64,000 nt of DNA from Rugalucina vietnamica (lineage: Eukaryota; Mollusca; Bivalvia; Lucinida; Lucinidae), in assembly GCA_964017185.1 (NCBI GenBank), contig OZ024869.1:55640761-55704760 (forward strand), given 5' to 3'. This document shows, one piece after another, positions 13,388 to 25,900 of this stretch (within the stretch, counting starts at the first letter, position 1; the number at the start of each line of letters is the position of its first letter). The notes beneath the pieces are model-generated. The model was not told the DNA's origin and searched no databases. It saw nothing but the letters and a program-made list of their open reading frames with translations. The position numbers and the translations under genes were made by a program.

Positions 13388-13530
13388 TCATGTCCTCTGC
13401 TGAAATATCTGCTGATTGTGTGTCTAACTTTAAATCGCTTGTAAGAGCTCGAAATTCATTCCCTCCGGTCAAGCCCCACCACATGGTGTGGTATTGTCAA
13501 TTTTGCGTGTCACCAGTAAATAACGTTACA
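13388..13530 (+). pseudogene. Second LINE C-terminal remnant
   Basis: Reads SSAEISADCVSNFKSLVRAR and WYCQFCVSPVNN, paralogous to the decayed 11150-11300 fragment. It begins soon after the TIR element ends, so that element may have split or landed beside a LINE copy. Confidence 0.45.
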
Positions 13531-13577
13531 CACAACATAAATCATAAACTAAACTAGAAATTGTTAAAATGGACTTA

Positions 13578-14321
13578 AGTCCAATTCGCATGCGCCAAAA
13601 ATACACGCGTGTAAATATACTCCGGTGTGTATTTATACTCCGGTGTGCAAATCAACCTGAGAGTAAATTTAAATTGCGTTCGCATGGTTTTTATCGCCAG
13701 GAGTATTTTTGTAGGTAAATTTATCATTTCTGGATTAAAACCTGTTCATTTAAGTTTTCTGTATTTGCAAAACAAGAAGAGGCTGCTTCAAGGTGTTGTA
13801 GACTTTGGCAGCAGAGTGGAATCATGTAATGGTCAGGCATAACCTTAGCAGTTATACAGTTCCCTTTTTTTCTTCCTTTTACAAGAAAATTACTGTTAAA
13901 ATGCCCCAAGAATCTTAACCAAGAATGATGAAAAAATAGTGTGGCTGTTTGCACTCCATATGATCTAAAATGTGATGAATGGCAATAAACTCTTATTTAG
14001 CAATTCAGCAACTGTCATATAATCAGTTAGGAACAAAAAAAAGTGTAAATTCGTTATCTAAAAGCAGAATATTGACTTGAAATAAAAATACTCATGGGTA
14101 AATTTTACTTTGCGTTCGCATGGGACATAATAGTAAATTTACACGTGTGTATTTGTAAAAATAAAATTTGCATCTGGTCAGACCCAGGCATAAATTTACC
14201 CATATGTAAATATACTCCGGTGTGTATTTGCGTTCGCATGCGCCATTTACTTACCCCGAGTAAAATTTGCACACCGGAGTATATTTACACGTGTGTATTT
14301 TTGGCGCATGCGAATTGGACT
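13578..14321. mobile_element. MITE with long TIRs and TTA target duplication
   Basis: Left AGTCCAATTCGCATGCGCCA.. and right inverse ..TGGCGCATGCGAATTGGACT, continuing about 50 bp. Direct TTA at 13575-13577 and 14322-14324 looks like a 3-bp target duplication, as in PIF/Harbinger elements. The subterminal ACTCCGGTGTG motif repeats inside. Confidence 0.75.
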
Positions 14322-14510
14322 TTAGGTGTCGCTCAATACCTTCAAGACCCAGGTCGCGAAAATCGAGCACTCCAGACTTAATTAATCATCCAACATTTCT
14401 TCTATCTCTTTGCCTTTCTTCTTCTTTTCTTCCTTCTTTTCCTCTCATCCCTACTTTTCTGCCTCATCTTTTTTATTACTTCTACTAAAACTCCCTTCTC
14501 GCACTCCTTT

Positions 14511-14545
14511 CTTTCTTTCTTTCTTTCTTTCTTGCTTTCTTTTTT

Positions 14546-14580
<35 letters not shown>
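14511..14580. repeat. CTTT microsatellite
   Basis: (CTTT)n with a few interruptions, next to the inverted-repeat end at 14585. Confidence 0.9.
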
Positions 14581-14582
<2 letters not shown>

Positions 14583-14662
14583 AGATACTGAGTCGATCAA
14601 TTTCTGATCATCACCACTGGTGATAATCCTCACAATTTAGGGCACACCAGTATAACGACAAA

Positions 14663-14666
<4 letters not shown>

Positions 14667-14717
<51 letters not shown>
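14667..14717. repeat. Poly(A) tract
   Basis: About 50 consecutive A, probably a retroposon tail or assembly-sensitive homopolymer. Confidence 0.9.
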
Positions 14718-14718
<1 letters not shown>

Positions 14719-14847
14719 CAAAAGGTATCTCACAAAAAATGACTTCGAGTCTTTTCTCATCCCCCGAGCTCATCCTTACTTTTCTGCCTCATCTTTTTCA
14801 TTACTTCTACTAAAATTCCCTTCTCACTTGTATCTCACAAAAAAAAA

Positions 14848-16660
14848 GACGCGTCAGGTATCGCTTCACTAAGAGAAAATGGAATCTTAAAAACCGATAC
14901 TGTTGATAAGGCAAACATCTGCAATAAACAATTTCAGTCTGCATTTACGCGCGATACTGACTCAGAAATTCGCTCCAAAGGCACAAGCCATTTTCCCTCC
15001 ATGGGTGAAATCAGTTGACCCTAAAGGAGTCCTCAAACTGCTGAATGGGCTTAAGGTTCACAAGGCACCTGGGCCAGACGGCCTGAGTGCTAGGGTATTA
15101 GAAGAATGTAGTTCTGAAATTGCTCCCATCTTGGCCTTTATCTACAATGAGTTGCTTGCTCAGGGAACTGTACCAGATGATTGGCGACAGGCAAACGTGG
15201 CCCCGGTGTATAAGAAAGGTGAGAAATATGACGCAGCTAATTACAGACCGGTGTCGCTAACTTGCATCTGCTGCAAAATCTTAGAGCATATTATAGTCAG
15301 CAACATAAATAAGCATCTTTCCCTTGAAAATATTCTTGCTGACTATCAGCATGGTTTCCGTAGTCAGAGGTCTTGCGAGACCCAGCTGGTTCAGTTCTTT
15401 CACGACATGGCTAGTAATCTTGATCGAGCTCTGAACCGGTCACAGACAAACGGATGTGATCATCATGGATTTTGCAAAGGCCTTTGACAAGGTACCACAT
15501 AAGAGGTTACTATACAAACTGCGCTACTACGGGATTAGAGGATCTACTCACAAGTGGATCGCTTCATGGCTCTCTGAGCGCTATCAAAAAGTGGTGTTAG
15601 ATGGTCAATCCTCAGATCCAGTGCCGGTCTTATCTGGAGTCCCCCAAGGATCGGTCTTGGGACCGGTCCTTTTCTTGATATTTATTAACGACCTTCCGGA
15701 TAATATCAGGTCATCCGTTCGTCTCTTTGCAGACGATTGTGTTTTGTATAGGAACATAAATTCACTCACTGATTGCCAGATTCTAGAAGAAGACCTGAAT
15801 AGCCTTGCACAATGGGAGACCGATTGGCAAATGAAATTTAACGTCGCTAAATGTCACCCGATGAGGGTGACCCGGCACCTCCCTAGCAATCAAATACATT
15901 TCAACTACTCCCTACATCAGCAAACTCTGGAACAGGTTCGATCCGCCAAATACCTTGGACTTACTATCACTGACGACTTGGAATGGGATCAACATATTTC
16001 AGAAATTTCTTGTAAAGCAACCAAGACATTGGGTTTCCTTCGGCGCAGTTTGCCCCTCGGCACACAAAGGAAGTTGCATACAAAACATTGGTTCGTCCTC
16101 AGTTTGAGTATGCAGCTCCTATTTGGCATCCCTATAATGAAATTGAGAAAAAAGTGGAGAAAATGCAGAAGACAGCAGCCAGGTGGATCTGCAGGCGATG
16201 GCATAACAAGAGCAGCGTTGACGATATGTTGGACGAACTCGAGTGGCCATCCCTGGAGGACCGCAGGGTGAAGTCTTCCTTAACTTTCTTTTACAAGATT
16301 CACTCCGGTACAGTGTCTCTTGATAAAGATAGATATCTGACCCCAGCACACAACTTAATAAGTACCAGGGCATCTCATAATTCACAATACACAAGATACA
16401 TGGCCTATAGTGATGCTCTGAAGAATTCTTTTTTCCCGAGGACTATCCCTTTATGGAATAGTCTTCCCTCTTCAGTGGTCTCATCACAGACTGCTGAAGA
16501 ATTTAAGGCTCTCATTTAGATCATGGGTTCAGAGGTATACGTTTTAATATGCCTCTGTTTAGCTTCTTGTAAATAGTTTTAATGGCCCATCCCGAATGTT
16601 CTCCCAAACTTGCTAAAGTCAAAATTTATCTATCTTATCTTCTCGCGAGCATTTTTGGCA
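14848..16660 (+). mobile_element. 5'-truncated, frameshifted LINE (jockey/CR1-like RT)
   Basis: The reading frame passes through a pre-RT segment (ASLRENGILKTDTVDKANIC), then RT motifs in order: APGPDGLSARVLEE, NYRPVSLTCICCKILEHI, HGFRSQRSCETQLV, DFAKAFDKVPHKRL, GVPQGSVLGPVLFLIFINDL and the catalytic LFADDCVLY. The thumb/C-terminal part follows (PQFEYAAPIWHPY ... FFPRTIPLWNSLPSS) and ends TAG near 16517. Frames change near 15005, 15455 and 16085, so it is dead. No endonuclease domain is present (5' truncation). The 3' end has ATCTATCTTATCTT repeats. Confidence 0.88.
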
Positions 16661-17189
16661 GGCCCACCCAACATCTGAGATGATCAGAAATTGATCGACT
16701 CAGTATATGAAGATAGAGATAGACTTCGATGTCCCACAAAAATATTTTTTAAAGAATGGACCGCGTCGTCCACACCGAGGTGAGACGTTTTCGGATCGAG
16801 GTGACTCGGTTTGGTGCGGTCTTACTCTACTCTCTCTATCGCAAAAATGATGACGTCATCTAGCAACTACACATGTGTTCAATCGTTACCGATTCGCAGA
16901 ATTTTCAGGCAGCATAGAATTTCCTGCTTTTTGTATTTTTCAGGTATGCCATCAAAATACTCATATGTTATACAATTGTTGGCAGACGTAAATTTGGACA
17001 GAATAATTTGGAAAAATAAATGTTATTTACTTAAAGGATTACAAGCAAAGCTTTTGCCTTGCAGGCTTGCATAGGTGGGTGGGGTTTCATCTGTTTTTGT
17101 TTTGTTTTACTTGTTACTCCAATCAATTTCTGATATTCTTTGGATGTGTGCATTGTGTTTGCAGGATGAGCCTACATGCTGCTTTGCAT

Positions 17190-17453
17190 GAGATTAGAAT
17201 CTTTCTGTGTAGGATCTTTAACCTGCACATGGGATGACTGTCCCTGCACAGGGGACCACCGTCCCGATCCGAAGGACAGCACACTGTGTTCATGTCATCC
17301 CTGTTAACAGGGTCTCTATAGAGTCCCTGCTGTTAATGACATGAAGGGAAGTGTTTTAGGATACCAAATTTTCCTAGCCAACGGTGGGGATTGAACCTGG
17401 GACCTCTAGCACCAGACCAGAGGCCAGTGCACTAACAACTGAGCTACCATCTG
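17190..17453 (-). repeat. tRNA-derived SINE
   Basis: The minus-strand head holds an A box-like GGTAGCTCAGTTGTTAGTGC and a B box-like GGTTCAATCCCC, 17383-17453. The remainder is a unique body that includes inverted GATGACATGAACAC segments. The head lacks a closed acceptor stem, so it is not a tRNA gene. Confidence 0.65.
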
Positions 17454-17680
17454 ACATTAAGCAAAAAATAATGGCTGAGGCTCTCCGCATGACGGTCGTG
17501 CCAATAACGCCATTTATCCGCACGAAGGTCATGCCGATAAGTGGTGTTATTGGAAAGACAGTCATGCGGATAGCCAGTGCTATTGTTATTGGCTATCTGC
17601 ACGATGGGAGTATGAGATTTGCTAACAAGCTTACTTATGCATTAAATTATTTATTTGCAATTAAATGAATCAATTATAAG

Positions 17681-18200
17681 TTACAGTACCTTAATTAGGC
17701 TGCGTATTTGCGTAATTACCCAATTAAAATATGAAAAAACGCAATTAATAACGATCTGGTAGCGTAAGAAAATGCAAAAGAAATCGCCGATACGCAATAC
17801 CGGAAAAATCAATTGCGTACCGGTTTTTATCGGTGTGCGCCGCACAACGGCTTACGCCGTCTACATTAAACAAAAATGTCATTGGACATGCGCAAATCGA
17901 TCGATTGGAAGTCATTTCTTTTCTGTTTTTTCGTTGGTTGACTGCGATTTTAGTTAATTCTCTCAACCAATCAATGTTTCCCTTTTATTTTATGCTATGC
18001 AAAAGCGAAAGTAGAAGAAAATAAGGAAAGCACACCTCGAACATCATTTTTACCAAATTGTTTTCCATTTTACCCAATCGATTGAAAATAGAGTGCGTAA
18101 CAGAATTGAACTTACCCAATTAAAATTCCAGATACGCAATTGAATGAAAAAGGGCTGCGTAAATACCCTATAGGCTAAAAAATTAATTAAGGTACTGTAA
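17681..18200. mobile_element. MITE with TTACAGTACCTTAATTA ends
   Basis: The left TTACAGTACCTTAATTA and right inverse TAATTAAGGTACTGTAA are followed inward by inverted GCTGCGTA..CCCAATTAAAAT segments. About 520 bp, no ORF. Confidence 0.75.
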
Positions 18201-19038
18201 GTTTGAATAATATTGGAGATTATTCAAAAAACAGCTTTTGTAAAAAAAAAAAAAAAAATTAATAGGCCTAAGGAAGAAAACTTGGTATAAGTTAACCATT
18301 ATGCTAATCTTTGTCTTAATGATATGTTTCCATACTAATCGATCCATTGTTATATATTTTTAAATTAAAAGGTTGTTTATTCTTATGGATTACTACATTC
18401 TTTCATAAGTTAGGTTCGATAATTACATTCTTAAGTACTGTCTTATTTACGCATACGCATGGCTGATTTTATTACAGGTAAGGTCACAGGTGAGCCAATT
18501 TCAGCAAAATAATAATTGTGTTAATTAAAAAGTAATTTTTTCTTGCATTGGTATTATTCTGTTTCAGCTTGAAACAAATGGATAATATTTATCAACTCAA
18601 AATGTACAAATTTTCTTGACATTTAACATTTAAAAATAATTTTTTTTTGTCGTGCCGATAAGCGGCATTATCGCGCGACCATCATGCGGATAGCCAGTGT
18701 CAAAAAAAACCCCCCAAAAAACAATAAAAACTCATGTTACTCAAACTCAAAGCTGCTAAGATGTCTACTGAAAAACAGGAAAACTGTTTACTGTTTCTTA
18801 TCCTTGAATGTCAAACATCATTCTGGTTAATAATGAAGAAGTTCCATTTATTTCTGTCTTGACACATACGATGCTGTCCCCTGGAGATGCACATTGTTTG
18901 ACTGTTTAGAAGAGAAGCCCAGTCTGAATAAAACAAATCCTCTCTTTGCCTGAACATCTAATATTTACATTTTTATTGCAATCGCCCTAGTTGAAAGTAT
19001 CTTTCTGGAATGTTCTTCATTTCCCAATGAAAAACATT
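18201..19038. other. Intergenic DNA before the ARMC3 promoter patch
   Basis: AT-rich with short A runs. CGTGCCGATAAGCGGCATTA at 18652 resembles 17525-17575, part of a repeated CATGCGGATAGCCAGTG segment flanking the MITE. Nothing coding recognised. Confidence 0.45.
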
Positions 19039-19160
19039 AAGTCACGTGATCTAGAGGCCACGCCTATGGGCGGGGTGACGTCAAAACTCATCCAGTGGCG
19101 TTATTTGTTTACTATTGTTGACGTGACGTTGGCCGCATATCGCCATGACGATAGGCGCGA
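19039..19160 (+). promoter_or_regulatory. Candidate ARMC3 promoter: CpG patch, CRE, forkhead and X-box
   Basis: In otherwise AT-rich DNA this patch holds CACGTG (E-box), GGGCGGGG (GC box), TGACGTCA (CRE), TGTTTAC (forkhead, 19106-19112) and ATCGCCATGACGAT (19139-19152). The last matches 13 of 14 positions of the RFX X-box consensus RYYNYYATRRNRAC. It lies 730-850 bp upstream of the ATG. RFX and FOXJ1 are the standard regulators of motile-cilium genes, and ARMC3 is such a gene in vertebrates. Promoter activity is inferred; the TSS was not located. Confidence 0.5.
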
Positions 19161-19290
19161 AAATTTAACGTTTTGGCTGTTCCAAAATTACGTTAAGTCG
19201 GATTCAATATTAAATAAAATGAAAATGAACGGTGATATGCGCAATTAAAAATCTGATACTTGATTGATAATATAAAATGTAAATATAAGT

Positions 19291-19434
19291 ATTGAAATTC
19301 AGATTTTAGCTTTCACTGGATGGTGAAAAACATTAGCTGTTTTAATGTCTCCGAGAAGCCCTTCGGGCTTCACAGACATTAAAACAGCCTAATGTTTTTC
19401 ATCATCCAGTGAAAGCTAAAATCTGAATTTCAAT
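19291..19434. repeat. Foldback element, 144 bp
   Basis: Arms of about 60 bp (ATTGAAATTCAGATTTTAGC.. and inverse) surround a loop containing GAAGCCCTTCGGGCTTC, itself a small hairpin. It lies between the putative promoter and the ARMC3 ATG. Confidence 0.85.
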
Positions 19435-19873
19435 CCTTAAATACATACAATAACCAAAATAAATTATGAAAACAAAATTTCAACATATGTCCACTCGTGT
19501 CAGTCTATTTTGCGCATCAGCCAATTGCTGTGCATGTCACTATATTTTGACCAAAAATGTTATAAATATCAAAATTTTTCCAAATATTTAGAGGGGGTTC
19601 AAGGGGTTGACTCGAACGGGGTTCACTCGAACCCCTCTATGAACCCAAATTATTTCATTTTCATTGGGGATGGGACTTAGTGTGACCAAACCCCCCTTTT
19701 TCTACATTTGAACCACCTCTTCAGAAATCCTGGATCCGCCCATGAAGACATTTCAGGAACACCCTCATAGTTTCTAAATTTTTTACTTTTGTATTTTCTC
19801 ATATATTTGTTGGTGCTCTTTTGTGTGTCTGCCACATACAAAAGATAAATTTTACTTTTCACAAACATTGCAG

Positions 19874-19932
19874 ACTAGAGAACCATGGGTAAAAAAGTGA
19901 AGGAAGACAAAAAGCCTCCACCAGATGACGTG
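19874..19932 (+). CDS. ARMC3: ARMC3 exon 1 (coding from 19885)
   Basis: The ATG at 19885 starts MGKKVKEDKKPPPDDV (residues 1-16), aligning with the start of vertebrate ARMC3. The donor GTATGT is at 19933, phase 0. A pyrimidine-rich tract ending in CAG at 19871-19873 sits 11 nt before the ATG, so this may be exon 2 of the mRNA, spliced to an upstream non-coding exon. That exon was not located. Confidence 0.88.
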
Positions 19933-22900
19933 GTATGTAGTATTCATGCTACAATTTAGCCTGCAAATAAATGAGCAGCCTAGTGAGAAAACCAGCGACC
20001 AGGTTTGACACAAAGCAACTTGTGCAATCACAGAAGAAAGTTAGAAGCTTGAAATTTTGGATATAAGTAAAAGAGAAATTGTACTATCTGTGTAGTTGCT
20101 GCACTGCTGATCTGCGCATTTGTTTTTGTGCATGCAAAAATCAGGTTTTCTAATTACAGTATTTGCTTCCAGAGCACTTATTAAATTGTAAATTGCAAGT
20201 TTTCTGCCCTCAGTTGATGTTAGTTCCAACCTTTTTTAATATGGTACATTCATACATAAAATGCATTACCCTCTTGAAACCACATGTATGTCAAAACTAT
20301 GTTCACTGGCATTTAGTCATGGAACCCACTCACTTGTATTAATAAGAGGATAAAACATTCTTTTCTGTGCATTAACGTTTGCCATGCCCAAGGGCAATAA
20401 TGTGTTGCAGCCCGAACCGCGTAGCGGTGAGGGCTGCAACACATTATTGCCCGAGGGCTTGGAAAACGTTAATGCACTTGGAAAAGAATGTTATATCGTC
20501 ATTGTTATATACCTTTCCTCCAGCATATGTACATTTTATTTATTTACTAGTATTTATTTATTTATTTAATGTGAATGCTAAGTCTTGAAATCGCGCATAA
20601 TGAAAATCCACAGCCGTTGATCGGTCAGTGATTTGCTGCAAAGTGACACGTTAAATTAAGATGAAATATACGTCTGAAATGTGATCCCACCTGCCATGTT
20701 AAATTTAGATGAAATGAACACATACCAGTGTCCATAACATGTAAACAGGTGTATGTCATTATGCTCAGGGCAATAACACCATTATTGCCCTAGGGCAATA
20801 ACACCATTATTGCCCTGCTACGGTGTCATCTCAGGGCATTAACACCATTATTGCCCTGCTATGACGTCATCTCAGGGCATTAATGGTATTAATGCCCTAC
20901 GACACCTAAAACAGCAGAAAGTGCTGTCCGTTACAACACGGCAAGTTTCTATTGTAGAGATACATTAGGTATATAACAATGCACATTAATGTATTAAAAT
21001 TGACAACACTGTTGTACAGTAATTTTATAAGGTAGCCATGAGAAGGTAACCTAAAATAACAGCAAATCATACCTATAGTTTTATCATGTGATACCACACA
21101 TGCTGTACTTTATCCCCATACTTCTGTAGTTTGACCCCCTGTTGGTTGAGAGTCGACAGGCTGGCACAGTGGTGCTGATGTTATCCAGTCCCGAAGATGA
21201 AGTCCAGGCCAAAGCTTGTGAGGCCATCTACAAATTTGTGGACAAAAGTAAGTAACATTAATCCTAGAAATGTGAATATAAAATTTGAATTATAATAATA
21301 ACCAGATTAGGTCCTCTGGTGACTGTCAGCATCTGACTTGCAACATTTTTCAACTCTTACAAAATTGGCTCCAGTTTATTTGTATTAGAGAGGTAAGTAC
21401 TGTAGTAGTGCCGTCACCAAGATCTTTTAACAAGTAATTGAATTGTTGGATTAAGAAAGAGTAATTGCAGCACTATCCTTTTTAGAGAAAGTAGAGTGAT
21501 TGTACTACCTTGTAGCAAAAACCTGGCTTGGTCATGTTACATCTCATATTTGAATGCTGTACATTATATTCACTACATTGTAGGTGATGAGAACAAGAAG
21601 CAGTTACTGGACCTGGGTGCTATGGAACATGTGTTACACCTGTTGCAATCTGAGGATAAGATTGTCCGTAGAAACTCCTGTATGGTCACTGGGGTCATGA
21701 CTGCTCATCGTAAGTCTTGGCATGTTTGGACATGTTTACTGTAATCTGTGTAGTGTTGTATCCTGGAAAATCATTTGAAAAGGATTGAAAAACTGTAGTT
21801 TTAAATCGGGCTTAGTATACCATTAAGTTTGATGTTTGATACTTTGAGTTTACATGAATGCAAGCTCAAAAACATTCACTCAAGATTGTTACTTTGAATT
21901 GCTTGTCCTCTTTGGGTGCCTTCTGCTTTGGAATGGATCAACCAAGATTTACCAACTTTACCAAAAAATGTTGTAAATTATGAAAGTTAGCAAAATGTTT
22001 CAATGTTATGCCATTGTAAAGATTATGAAGAAGTTTTGTTCCTTTCCAGCTGAGGTACGAAAGTTCTTGAGAAAGAAAGAGGAGACATTTACAGCCCTCA
22101 TCAATCTGCTAGCTCCTGATGGTATGTCACTTTTCTTTATATTTTACTGCTGCTTTGGGTTTTGTTACTTTTGTACCCCCTTTCCATAAATTTTGGAAAT
22201 CTGTTTCTGCTAGGTGAACATAAGTTTTGGCACACATTCAACATTAAAAAATGCTCTGAAGGAAAAATACTAAAAGTACAAAATTGTTTTGTCAAACTTT
22301 CTAGAAAGAGATAAAAGTTTCAGTAGAATTGTCATAGATAGTATGCATCACTCAGGAGTTTGTCACTGAATTTTCTCAAGTTAGAGGGTTTCACACCAGT
22401 AAATGACTATAGCCCAACTGAAAACACAGGGTGTTTATACTAGTATATAGACTAATACTAGACTAGTACAAGTAAGGATTGGCTTACTAACTAAATTAGT
22501 AAACTATTGGTGGCGGACACAAATTATACCTTTAATACCTATTATATCACAAAATTTTGCTGCACAGTAACATTTTTGAAGCTAGATCCACCCAGCTTAG
22601 TCGGGCAGTCAAGCGAAACATTGACGTCATTTCCACTGTTATGAACTGTGTACTTTATCGCATGTTTGTATGTGCTAAAACTAACAATGTGTTCGTTTTA
22701 AATACACCAGGTCTTTAACAAATTCCATGGCCTGGTGGTTAATGCACTTGACTACCACCCGGGCAACCTGGGTTCGAGTCTCCGCTCTGTTACTTTTTTT
22801 TTTCTTCTAGCACATCTTTTCGTTTAACAAGTATATTTAACATCACGAAAACATGTCCGTGTAATGTATACCCCCTTTTATCCCAATTTTATATAGCAAA

Positions 22901-25900
22901 ACTGGGGTTTGCAGGGTATACCTAATTTTCTTATTTTTGCTCAAAAACATAGATTGTTGGTACTCGTTAGAACCGCCTCGGCGATGTGGTTCTAACGTGT
23001 ACCCACAATCTATTTGTTGGTACTCGTTACAACCGCCTCGGCGAGGCGGTTCTTACGTGTACCCACAATCTACTTTTTAAGCAAAAGTAAGAAAAATATG
23101 AAAAATTTTCAGCTAAAATTTTTCAATTTTTAAAGCTCAAAAATTATCTGTTTATTGCGTGGGCAAGTTTTCATAATGAATCCGCTATTTCTTATTTTAC
23201 TGTGCATGCATTCCCTTTTAGCTCGCCTGTCTTTTGAATACATGTATGTATATGAAGCAAGTTGATTCTTTGCATGTCTTCAGATGTTTGTGTGAAGTTT
23301 AATGCTGTACCATCACGACCTGCATGAGTGACCTCGAGGTCATGGTCATGGATCATAAATTTTAATTGATACATGTATGTATATAGTGGCAAAGCACAAG
23401 TCAGTTTTTTTTTGTTTTTTTTATTCAGTTTTACGTCCCTTTCAAGATTATTTAAGCTCATATGAGACGGACCAATCAGTAGCAGGGGCGAAAACGGGAA
23501 AACCCCGAGAAAAACCACCTGGCATGCCCGCAAGCAGAACTTGGCTTGTCTCGCATGTGACCGGAGCGGGGCTCGAACCCACACCAGACACAGCGGTGAG
23601 ATGATCGAGTGATTTAGAAACAGCGCTCTTAACCGCTCGGCCACGGGGGCCGCCTCTTATTTATATGTAGGTGATAAAAGTCACATAAGTAGGATAGAGT
23701 ATGTTTGGGTAGGATATGGTAGGGTAGGGTAGGATAGAGTTGGGTTTGGGTTGGGTGCACATTGGGGTGGGGTGGGTTGGGTAGGGGTACTTTAGGGTAG
23801 TGCTTTTGGTTACGGGTGGGGTTCGTTGCGGGTTAGTAGGGTAGGGAAGGCCAGGGTAGGGTTTTTGGTAGTGGAGTGGATGGGTGGGGTAGGGTAGGGT
23901 TGGGGTGGGTTGGGGTAGGGTAGGGTGTTAGTATGGGTGTAGTGTGGTGTGTGAGTTGGGTTGGGGTACGTGAATGTGAGTGGGGTAGGGTCGTTTTGGG
24001 GCGTGGTTAGTTGTTTGGATATGGTAACGTTTGGGGCGATGGTGGGGTTGGATTCTAGGGGAAGGGTAGGGTAGGACAGGTAAGGGTTGTGGTGTTTAGC
24101 ATATGAAATGACCACTGGTGTAAGATCACAACACATAACAGTATGGTACGGTAAGATTCGGTTCAATTTCTTAGCTGCATGGTTCAATACAATATAGAAG
24201 GCAAAATATGCACTTTACAATACAGTACGGTGTGAAGCGTTACGGTACGGACGCTTTAGTACGCTAAGGAACGCCACAACTGTGTATTTTGGTTAGGTAC
24301 GGTCCACTTTGTAAGTGTATAGTTCGATAAAAGAGTACAGACCGGTATAAGACTTATATGTATGGATGGTTTGACTAAACCAATATTCCTGGGCAGACTC
24401 AGATATGAGCGGTTAACAAGTAATCAGATGGTCAGTCAGTAGATGAGAACCTCTGCCCAGAGGCACAAGCAGCCAATCTATTTCTCCTAGGCCCCAATGG
24501 GCGGGGGCCCCAACCGAATTCTAAGCGTTTATGTACTGACCTGTCGCATTTCACTAATAAAATCTGCGTAATTCGTATGGGATGATGCCACTTCCTCCGT
24601 CTGCAACCTATACGTTAAACAGCAGTCACATATTAGCGTATAAGCCAAACGCGAGCCGGGCGTGTTGACAAAAATGTAAAATTCAACATACGCCAGGAGC
24701 ACGTCGGAGACACGTTAGAAGCACGTAACACGCGCGTTTTGTACGCTTGGTGTACGCTTGGTGCACGTTGATATACGTCTCTGTAAATCGTTGCGCGCTC
24801 CAGGCGCGTTTGGGCTCAATTTTTGTTTTAAAACATGCTAAAAATAATTCTAGAAGCTCGGCGTGTCCCGGGCGTGTGTCTTATACGTTTCGAATAAGCT
24901 CCACGAGCGTTACAGGCGCGTTGAATACACTTCGAACGCGTTCGGCGCACGTTTGAGCCACGTCAGTGTACGCTACATTCGCGTTCCGATTTTATGAAAT
25001 ATTGCTTCAGTAGCGTGCCCCAAGCGTGTGTGGGACGCGCGTTGAACGTTTGCTGCGCGCCTGTTGCGCGTGCATACATGTAGCGTGTTTGGGACGTAAC
25101 ACAAATGTACTCCAAAACTTTGAGATTTTTATACGTCCGGCACACGCCTCAGTCACACGCTACTGCGTGACTTCTAAAGCGAGTCAAAGGAACAAATTAA
25201 CTTTTATACGTCCAAAATCTTCAGCGTGTTGAGATTTTTCATACACCCGGCGCGCGTTTAATTTGAGTTATACAATACAGTGTGACTGCTGTTTTAAATG
25301 CGACATATATACTTAAAAAAATTGAAAACGCTACGTTTGTTTCGTTTCAAGTTGTACACTGACATCGTGTGGAAGTTTAAAAAATTAATGGTATTTTTAT
25401 AATACACTTGTTACATATGTTAATGCGACGCATACGTAAAAAGTCGAGAACTTTACGCTTAACAAATTTTGTTGTGGCTGTCTGATTTTCCACAAAGATT
25501 GGTGGAATAACCATGGCTGTTTATAAGACCCCTTAGATTTTAGATGCTTAACACAACTCAACCTTAATTCAAAATATAGGGACTACCAAACTAAAGGAAA
25601 TACCACATTTGCAATTAAATGAAACAAGCGGCAAATACTACGTGTAGTATTTTCACAGTATAGATGAAATGATCGCGAAAAAGATTATAAAATTTACGGC
25701 AATTCTCTTTGGCACCACGTTGCCAAAACTGTAGAGTCACTGAAGAGGCTTAAGTAGCCGAAACCGCGGTATGGCCCATCCCCTTTCTCATTAATATGTT
25801 CACTGCTCTTAAAGGATCTCAGTTTTAATTTTTATTATATACCAAAATTCTAAAACAGGTAACTAAAGATGAAAACTGACAATAATGATTCGCTTTCCAG

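Larger units (their letters stand above)
14585..16709. mobile_element. Inverted-repeat element enclosing a LINE
   Basis: ATACTGAGTCGATCAATTTC at the left (14585) and its reverse complement at the right (16682-16709) bracket the interval; poly(A) and the LINE lie inside. The inverted ends do not belong to the LINE, so a nested insertion or a composite is likely. Confidence 0.55.

Noticed and set aside
18991-19248. 85-aa ORF over the promoter patch
   Set aside because: No homology or splice context; better explained as a CpG-rich regulatory region.
23192-23644. 150-aa minus-strand ORF
   Set aside because: It reads through the SINE and flanking low-complexity DNA.
23810-24187. 125-aa Pro/Thr-rich minus-strand ORF
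   Set aside because: Translation of the G-rich simple repeat; no domain.
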